From positions 1-37,197 of the forward strand of contig JAFVVS010000126.1 in the NCBI GenBank assembly GCA_017502025.1: a DNA stretch of 37,197 bases, read 5' to 3'. Made by a program: the position numbers and the translations under genes. The number at the start of each line of letters is the position of its first letter. The stretch's first letter is position 1. The notes below the pieces were generated by a model that saw only the letters and a list, made by a program, of their open reading frames with translations, was not told where the DNA came from and did no database searches. The DNA is from Alistipes sp. (GTDB lineage Bacteria; Bacteroidota; Bacteroidia; Bacteroidales; Rikenellaceae). Below, in pieces: positions 32,761 to 37,197 of this stretch.

Positions 32761-32790
32761 AGTTATAATTTTTGCGCCAAAAATCACAAA
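32758..32790 (-). promoter_or_regulatory. kbl promoter
   Basis: On the minus strand TTTG (32790-32787), 21 bases, TAACTTTG (32765-32758), matching both Bacteroidota boxes. The leader is about 80 bases. Confidence 0.72.
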
Positions 32791-32847
32791 AAAACTTATA
32801 TTTTTATGGTTGGAGTTACGGTTTTTAGGGGGGGGGTGGAGGTAGTA

Positions 32848-32937
32848 GGGGCGGTAGGGGCTTTAGGGGTTATAGGGGTTATAGGGAGATTAGAGAATTT
32901 AGGGAATTTAGGGAATTTAGGGAGTTTAGAGATTAAG
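32848..32937 (+). repeat. Nonad tandem repeat, about ten units, G-rich
   Basis: Ten 9-base units in phase. Written from G they run GGGGCGGTA, GGGGCTTTA, GGGGTTATA (two), GGGAGATTA, GAGAATTTA, GGGAATTTA (two), GGGAGTTTA and a decayed last unit. In the shifted register each unit is TAG(G/A)G plus four variable bases. The first five G-runs have 5-base loops and could form a G-quadruplex on the plus strand. Confidence 0.85.
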
Positions 32938-32938
32938 A

Positions 32939-32973
32939 ACTACTCTCTACTAACTACTCACTACTCTCTATTT
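32939..32973. repeat. Heptad tandem repeat, word ACTACTC
   Basis: Five 7-base units in phase: ACTACTC, TCTACTA, ACTACTC twice, then TCTATTT. It directly follows the nonad array. Confidence 0.75.
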
Positions 32974-33068
32974 CTCGTCAGAAGTCGTGAGATGTGGTGC
33001 ATCACAAATTTACAAGAAGTTTATACTCCGCCCAAAAGTGCATAGAGTGGTGGAATTTCAACAATAAC

Positions 33069-33124
33069 AAACCCTTCCTAATACCGCAGCATACTAAGCG
33101 TATGTGAGGATTTAGGAAGGGTTT
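33069..33124 (-). repeat. Post-gene hairpin element, copy 4, behind the peptide transporter
   Basis: Outer arms AAACCCTTCCTAA (33069-33081) and TTAGGAAGGGTTT (33112-33124) are perfect 13-base complements. They enclose the conserved core with CATAC/GTATG. The core edge is 47 bases from the transporter stop codon. It may act as the terminator, but the longer T-run (five T at 33122-33126) is on the plus strand, where no gene precedes it. Confidence 0.78.
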
Positions 33125-33159
33125 TTAGGGGAAGAAATTACCCGCTATATGCGCTTTTG

Positions 33160-34692
33160 CTATTTGGTTGCTGACTCCAAACGCTTCATCATAACAAACA
33201 TAAAGAGCGCCGAAAGCAAGCACAATACGATAAATACCGACCAAACAACGGTGAGGCTGATGCCACCCCAGAGGAGACCACCTACTGCTACGAGCATATT
33301 ACCGATAGCGGTAGCTACAAACCAGCCACCCATCATCATACCCTTGTACTTTGGAGGTGCAACCTTAGATACGAACGAGATACCCATTGGCGAGAGGAGA
33401 AGCTCCGCAAAGGTAAGCACGAGATAGGTCATAATGAGCCAGTTAGCCGATGCGAGAGGTACCTCTGCGCCAGCCTTAACAGCCTCAGCTTGTGCATCAG
33501 GGGTAAGCAAACCGATTGAGCCAACTGCCATAATTGCAAAGCCGATTGCTGCAACGAGCATACCGTAAGCGATCTTACGAGGTGCCGAAGGCTCCTTGCC
33601 ACGCTTTGCGAGTGCGCCGAAGATAGCCAACGATACAGGGGTAAGAGCCACAACATAGAATGGGTTGAACTGCTGGAAGATTGGAGCATTTACTGCAACC
33701 GATGCATCGCCTACGCCAAGAGCCTTATAAACAAGGTAGCCAACCGACGCTACGAGAGCCACAGCCGAGATTGCCTTACCCTTTTTGCCCTCGCTCTGGA
33801 ACAACGAGAACGCAGCATAAACAGCAACGATAACAAGCACCAAGTTCCAAACGCTGAATGCCATGCTCTGCAAGCCGAATGCCTCCTTAACGGTGAATTC
33901 ATCAGCGAAGAATGTGAGTGTAAGACCGTTCTGGTGGAATGCCATCCAGAAGAAGATTACTACGGCAAATACAAGGCAGAGTGCCACGATACGAGCCTTT
34001 GTCTCGGCAGGAGTGAGGTTATCCTCAACCTGTGCAGCAGCGTTGTTTGCACTCTTCTTGCCACCCTCAACATGGGCGTACCACTTGCGGCAAGCGAAGT
34101 AGATAGCCATAGAGATAATCAACGCTACGCAAGCCACTGCAAACGAGAAGTGGTAAGCGTCATTACCCGAAAAACCGAGCGAATTCTCTGCCCAATTCTT
34201 GATAGCAACAGCTGCGGTTGGAGCGAACAATGCACCGATGTTGATTGCCATATAGAACAACGAGAATGCCGAGTCACGCTTGTCTGCGTACTTCGGGTCG
34301 TCGTAGAGGTTACCCACCATAACCTGCAAGTTACCCTTGAACAGACCGGTACCGACAGAGATGAAGAGCAACGCACCAAGCATAGCAATCATCGCCAAGG
34401 TATCGCCACCGAGAGGCAACGAGAGGAGCAAGTATCCGATAAACATAATCGAGATACCGCTGGTAACCATCTTACCATAACCGAACTTGTCAGCCAAGAT
34501 ACCACCAAAGAGCGGCATAAAGTATACAAGACCGAGGAAAGTACTGTAAATGATACTTGCTACACCTGCGTCGAGACCGAAGTTCGCACGGAGGAACAAG
34601 GCAAATACAGCCAACATTGTGTAGTAGCCAAAGCGCTCACCTGTGTTGGCGAGAGCCAAAGCATAAAGGGCTTTTGGATGTCCTTTGAACAT
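33160..34692 (-). CDS. POT/PTR2-family peptide transporter (MFS)
   Basis: 510 residues, strongly hydrophobic with 12-14 predicted membrane segments; inner membrane. The start GHPKALYALALANTGERFGYY carries the PTR2 signature region, and FGGILADKFGYGK is the MFS loop 2-3 motif. POT proteins import di- and tripeptides with protons. The ExxERF motif of helix 1 reads NTGERF here (Asn16-x-x-Glu19-Arg20), so the first of the two glutamates is missing. A charged loop near residues 210-235 splits the halves. Codon bias suggests good expression. It appears monocistronic, with a long leader of about 230 bases if the -7 box at 34931 is right. Confidence 0.92.
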   Translation of the reverse strand: MFKGHPKALYALALANTGERFGYYTMLAVFALFLRANFGLDAGVASIIYSTFLGLVYFMPLFGGILADKFGYGKMVTSGISIMFIGYLLLSLPLGGDTLAMIAMLGALLFISVGTGLFKGNLQVMVGNLYDDPKYADKRDSAFSLFYMAINIGALFAPTAAVAIKNWAENSLGFSGNDAYHFSFAVACVALIISMAIYFACRKWYAHVEGGKKSANNAAAQVEDNLTPAETKARIVALCLVFAVVIFFWMAFHQNGLTLTFFADEFTVKEAFGLQSMAFSVWNLVLVIVAVYAAFSLFQSEGKKGKAISAVALVASVGYLVYKALGVGDASVAVNAPIFQQFNPFYVVALTPVSLAIFGALAKRGKEPSAPRKIAYGMLVAAIGFAIMAVGSIGLLTPDAQAEAVKAGAEVPLASANWLIMTYLVLTFAELLLSPMGISFVSKVAPPKYKGMMMGGWFVATAIGNMLVAVGGLLWGGISLTVVWSVFIVLCLLSALFMFVMMKRLESATK

Positions 34693-34724
34693 AATAAATA
34701 AAGTTTTAGTTAATAAATAAAGTT
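34692..34724. repeat. 14-base direct repeat at the transporter start codon
   Basis: TAATAAATAAAGTT occurs at 34692-34705 and again at 34711-34724, 19 bases apart. The first copy reaches into the ATG of the transporter gene. It may affect ribosome access. Confidence 0.6.
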
Positions 34725-34750
34725 ATTTCTATTTGTATCCTCTTTTTTCT

Positions 34751-34831
34751 CGCAGGGTTCCCCTGCGTTTACAATTCTTACCCACCCCCAAACCCCCGCC
34801 TCAGGCGTGGGCTTAGTCCGCCTACGGCGGA
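34751..34831. repeat. Hairpins in the transporter leader
   Basis: CGCAGGG/CCCTGCG (34751-34767), a CGCC/GGCG hairpin near 34797-34807 and TCCGCC/GGCGGA (34817-34831). The loop and stem of the last (CGCCTACGGCG) match the first hairpin of the array at 1582-1594. They lie in the presumed 5' leader of the transporter gene; no known riboswitch is recognised. Confidence 0.6.
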
Positions 34832-34899
34832 TAAGTTTCGGGTATCTGCTCTGTTACTGCTTATGCGAACATTGCTTTTTGCACCCTATTTTCTTTGTG

Positions 34900-34920
34900 G
34901 CCTTTGGCCATTAGCCTTTT
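34900..34920. repeat. Heptad tandem repeat, GCC(T/A)TT(G/A)
   Basis: Three 7-base units in phase: GCCTTTG, GCCATTA, GCCTTTT, just downstream of the presumed transporter promoter. Confidence 0.6.
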
Positions 34921-34930
34921 TATTTGGTCG

Positions 34931-34938
34931 CAAAGATA
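34931..34938 (-). promoter_or_regulatory. Probable -7 box for the peptide transporter
   Basis: TATCTTTG on the minus strand fits TAnnTTTG. It is 238 bases before the start codon and 44 bases after the glgB stop. No clear -33. Confidence 0.4.
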
Positions 34939-34981
34939 ACGAAATTTTTCGATTTTTCTTGTACGCCCATTTCCGAAACGG

Positions 34982-37015
34982 CTATTTCTGCCATTTCAGC
35001 ACCATTGCTGTACGGGCAGTGTTGTAAATCTGGATAAAGTAGTGCGGATTATCCCACTCGTCGACGATTGTCTCGGTGAAGTGCTCCTGACCCTTTGTGT
35101 GGCGGTCGAAACCTCCGAAGCGACCCTCATCGGTCGAGAGCAACACCGTATATTTTCCAGGCCAAGGCACCTCAACACGATAGTCCGGGCACGAATTCTC
35201 CGGACTCCAATTGAATACGAAGTATAACCCCTTATGCGAGAATGCCAAGGTCTTATTCTCCCAATCGTTGTGCCACTTGTAAGGGTAGCCGTCGGACAAC
35301 ACCTTATACTTTTTAATCACCTTCAACATCTCCTTGTCGAACAAGCCGAGTTGTCCGTAGCGCAAGAAGCCGTTATCCGCCAGCGACCACTGACGGCGTG
35401 CGTGCGAGTAGCTCCAATCGTTGCCCTCACGAGGGAAATCGATCCACTCGGGGTGTCCGAACTCGTTACCCATAAAGTTGAGGTAAGCGTCGCCACCCAC
35501 CGATATAGTCATCAGTCGAATCATCTTGTGGAGAGCCATACCTCGCTCCACCACCAAGTTCTCCGACCCCTTATTCATCGCAAAGTACATCTCCTTATCC
35601 ATTAGGCGGAAAGCGATAGTCTTGTCTCCCACCATAGCCTGGTCGTGCGACTCGGCATACGCCACAGTCTTAACCTTCGGCAGACGGTTGGTCAGCACAC
35701 CCCACATCTCGTCGATATTCCAATCCTCATCTCGCTCATCCTCCAACAACTTGATCCAATAGTCGGGAATTGCCATTCCGAGGCGGAAGTCGAAACCGAT
35801 ACCGCCATCCTCGATTGTGCGACACATTCCGGGCATACCGCTCACATCCTCAGCGATAGTCACTGCCTCGGGGCGGAAGTCGTGAACGAGTTTGTTTGCC
35901 AACGAGAGATAGACCAGAGCATCTTTATTGACACCCTCATCGAAGAACTTCTCTCGGCAGTCGAAGTCGGTATATCCGTGGTGGTGATATATCATCGAGG
36001 TTACGCCATCGAAACGATAGCCGTCGAAGTGATACTCGTCGAGCCAATACTTGACATTCGAGAGGAGGAAGTGCTCCACCTCACGCTTGCCGTAGTCGAA
36101 CACCTTCGAGTCCCAATATGGCTGGTAGCCTGCACCGCCTTGTTTCGAGTAGTGGTAAGGCGAGCCGTCGAGCTCGTTTATGCCCTCGTTGAAGTTCTTA
36201 ACATAGTGAGCGTGAACAATATCCATAATCACGGCAATGCCCAACTTGTGAGCCTTGCGCACCAACGATTTCAACTCCTCGGGCGTACCGAAGCGGGATG
36301 ACGGAGCGAAGAAGTTTGCCACATGGTAGCCGAACGAGCCGTAGTATGGATGCTCGGCAATAGCCATAACCTGAATGGCATTGTAGCCCGCCTTCTTAAC
36401 TCGTGGCAACACCTTCTGTTCGAACTCCTTATAGGTCGAAACACCCTCCTTCTCGGAGGACATTCCGATATGGGTTTCGTAGATGAGCAGATTATCCTTA
36501 TCGACAACCAACTTATCCTCGCCCCAATCGAATGGTTGCGGAATCCAGAACTGTGCCGAGTAGTTTTTCGTACTGTCGTCTTGGATAAGGCGTGTGGCGT
36601 AGGCAGGAATGCGGTCGTGCCAGCCATTCTGACCGTGGATATGAAGTTTATACAACGAGCCGTGGGTCAGGCGGAACGAATACATCGCATCGGGCAAGAA
36701 GATGCTCCACACTCCGTGTGCATCCTTGTTCAAACGCAGTTGTGTGCGCTGCCAATTGTTGAAATCGCCAAAGATATAGACATCGTATGCCGCAGGCAGC
36801 CACTCACGGAACCACCAACCAGCCATATCCTCGTCGTACTGCCAACCGAAGTAGCGATAGCCATTCGCATAATCGACAATCGAGCCACTGCGCTCAATCT
36901 CGGCAAGGTGGGCGCAATAGATATCGTATCGCTCATTCACCGCCTCCTCGACGGGCTGCAACCACTCATCCTCGGCAACCATTGCCAACTGTTTTCTCTT
37001 ATTATCCAATGCCAT
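34982..37015 (-). CDS. glgB: 1,4-alpha-glucan branching enzyme
   Basis: 677 residues. It cuts alpha-1,4 chains and reattaches them by alpha-1,6 bonds in glycogen. An N-terminal CBM48 domain (FREWLPAAYDVYIFGDFNNW, residues 69-88) precedes the GH13 barrel. The catalytic residues are present: nucleophile Asp336 (GYRFDGVTS), acid/base Glu389 (TIAEDVSG) and transition-state Asp458 (AESHDQ). DIVHAH at 265-270 is the first conserved GH13 region. The sequence resembles the eukaryote-like GH13_8 branch, usual in Bacteroidota. No other glg gene is in the window. It appears monocistronic. Confidence 0.95.
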   Translation of the reverse strand: MALDNKRKQLAMVAEDEWLQPVEEAVNERYDIYCAHLAEIERSGSIVDYANGYRYFGWQYDEDMAGWWFREWLPAAYDVYIFGDFNNWQRTQLRLNKDAHGVWSIFLPDAMYSFRLTHGSLYKLHIHGQNGWHDRIPAYATRLIQDDSTKNYSAQFWIPQPFDWGEDKLVVDKDNLLIYETHIGMSSEKEGVSTYKEFEQKVLPRVKKAGYNAIQVMAIAEHPYYGSFGYHVANFFAPSSRFGTPEELKSLVRKAHKLGIAVIMDIVHAHYVKNFNEGINELDGSPYHYSKQGGAGYQPYWDSKVFDYGKREVEHFLLSNVKYWLDEYHFDGYRFDGVTSMIYHHHGYTDFDCREKFFDEGVNKDALVYLSLANKLVHDFRPEAVTIAEDVSGMPGMCRTIEDGGIGFDFRLGMAIPDYWIKLLEDERDEDWNIDEMWGVLTNRLPKVKTVAYAESHDQAMVGDKTIAFRLMDKEMYFAMNKGSENLVVERGMALHKMIRLMTISVGGDAYLNFMGNEFGHPEWIDFPREGNDWSYSHARRQWSLADNGFLRYGQLGLFDKEMLKVIKKYKVLSDGYPYKWHNDWENKTLAFSHKGLYFVFNWSPENSCPDYRVEVPWPGKYTVLLSTDEGRFGGFDRHTKGQEHFTETIVDEWDNPHYFIQIYNTARTAMVLKWQK

Positions 37016-37045
37016 AATATTCGCAAATTAACGAAAATTCATCTA

Positions 37046-37053
37046 CAAATATA
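37046..37053 (-). promoter_or_regulatory. Probable -7 box for glgB
   Basis: TATATTTG on the minus strand fits TAnnTTTG, 30 bases before the ATG. Where -33 would lie, the heptad array begins, and no TTTG is seen. Confidence 0.5.
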
Positions 37054-37060
37054 ATAAAAA

Positions 37061-37165
37061 GACGAGAGACGAAAGACGAAAGACGAAAGAGGATGCAGAA
37101 TGCAAAATGCAAAATGCAAAATTAGATAAAGCTAATGGCCAAAAGCTAATGGCTAAAAGCCAAAA
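37061..37165. repeat. Three adjacent heptad arrays with different words
   Basis: GACGAGA then GACGAAA three times (37061-37088); ATGCAGA then ATGCAAA three times (37093-37120); GCTAATG, GCCAAAA, GCTAATG, GCTAAAA, GCCAAAA (37131-37165). All keep a 7-base period. The rest of the window up to 37197 shows no gene. Confidence 0.85.
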
Positions 37166-37197
37166 TTCGTCTATGCCTATTTCGTTGGAGGAGGCGT

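Larger units (their letters stand above)
32674..33159. other. 486-base intergenic region without a gene
   Basis: From left to right: kbl leader and promoter (32758-32790) with a large inverted repeat (32717-32760), a nine-G run (32828-32836), the nonad array (32848-32937), a heptad array ACTACTC (32939-32973), a stretch of about 90 bases in which I see nothing, and copy 4 of the post-gene hairpin element behind the peptide transporter gene (33069-33124). No open frame here looks like protein. Confidence 0.8.

Noticed and set aside
32848..32937. Telomere-like TTAGGG repeat
   Set aside because: The period is 9 rather than 6 and the array is internal between housekeeping genes, so a telomere is not supported.
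32806..33045. Small open frame of 79 codons in the intergenic region
   Set aside because: It is a translation of the nonad and heptad arrays (Gly/Val/Leu/Asn periodicity), not protein-like.
37061..37165. CRISPR array
   Set aside because: Units are 7 bases with no spacers and no cas genes; it is a tandem repeat.

Overview
This 37 kb window reads as chromosomal DNA of a Bacteroidota bacterium, most likely order Bacteroidales. The evidence is the promoters (a -7 box of the TAnnTTTG type, several with TTG or TTTG about 20 bases upstream, and few Shine-Dalgarno sites), a lipoprotein-type Omp85 protein (TamL), DUF3127, DUF4465, DUF3575 and PepSY-like proteins, and a DksA-like protein without zinc cysteines. 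The genus cannot be fixed from the sequence; an Alistipes/Rikenellaceae-like origin is only a guess. The content is housekeeping. I see no phage, transposase, integrase, CRISPR array, rRNA or tRNA gene, and no clearly broken gene apart from pnp, which is cut by the window edge.

Layout. 1-1506 (+) is the 3' two-thirds of pnp, with a terminator. 1738-2535 (-) is an alpha/beta hydrolase. 2624-7820 (+) is an envelope operon, dapF-tamL-dxs (DAP epimerase, outer-membrane assembly lipoprotein, isoprenoid synthesis). 10885-7939 (-) is lnt-folC. 11000-16113 (+) holds a Ca2+/Na+ antiporter, a DUF3127 protein with an SSB-like acidic tail, a large secreted metallophosphoesterase carrying nine N-terminal repeats, and a DUF3575 outer-membrane-type protein. 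17918-16353 (-) is glpD and 18539-18102 (-) a periplasmic PepSY-like protein. 18735-19946 (+) is a DksA-like regulator and a DUF4465 lipoprotein.

From 20 kb on, every gene is on the minus strand. dnaB-yifB(comM) and deoR-priA-comF form two transcription units rich in replication and DNA-uptake functions. kbl-asnC-queD-polA follow as a tight unit, then a POT-family peptide transporter and the glycogen branching enzyme glgB.

The unusual part of the window lies between the genes. (1) Nearly every larger intergenic gap holds a run of short tandem words with a strict 7-base period; the word differs from place to place. (2) A second class has a 9-base period and the form TAG(G/A)GNNNN at four loci. 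(3) A hairpin element with a conserved core and changing but still self-complementary arms lies 42-53 bases behind the stop codon of four genes, always in the same orientation relative to the gene. (4) Arrays of consecutive small perfect hairpins with different stems but shared spacers occur in two convergent gaps and partly in a third. I regard these four repeat systems, rather than any protein, as the best candidates for something undescribed here.
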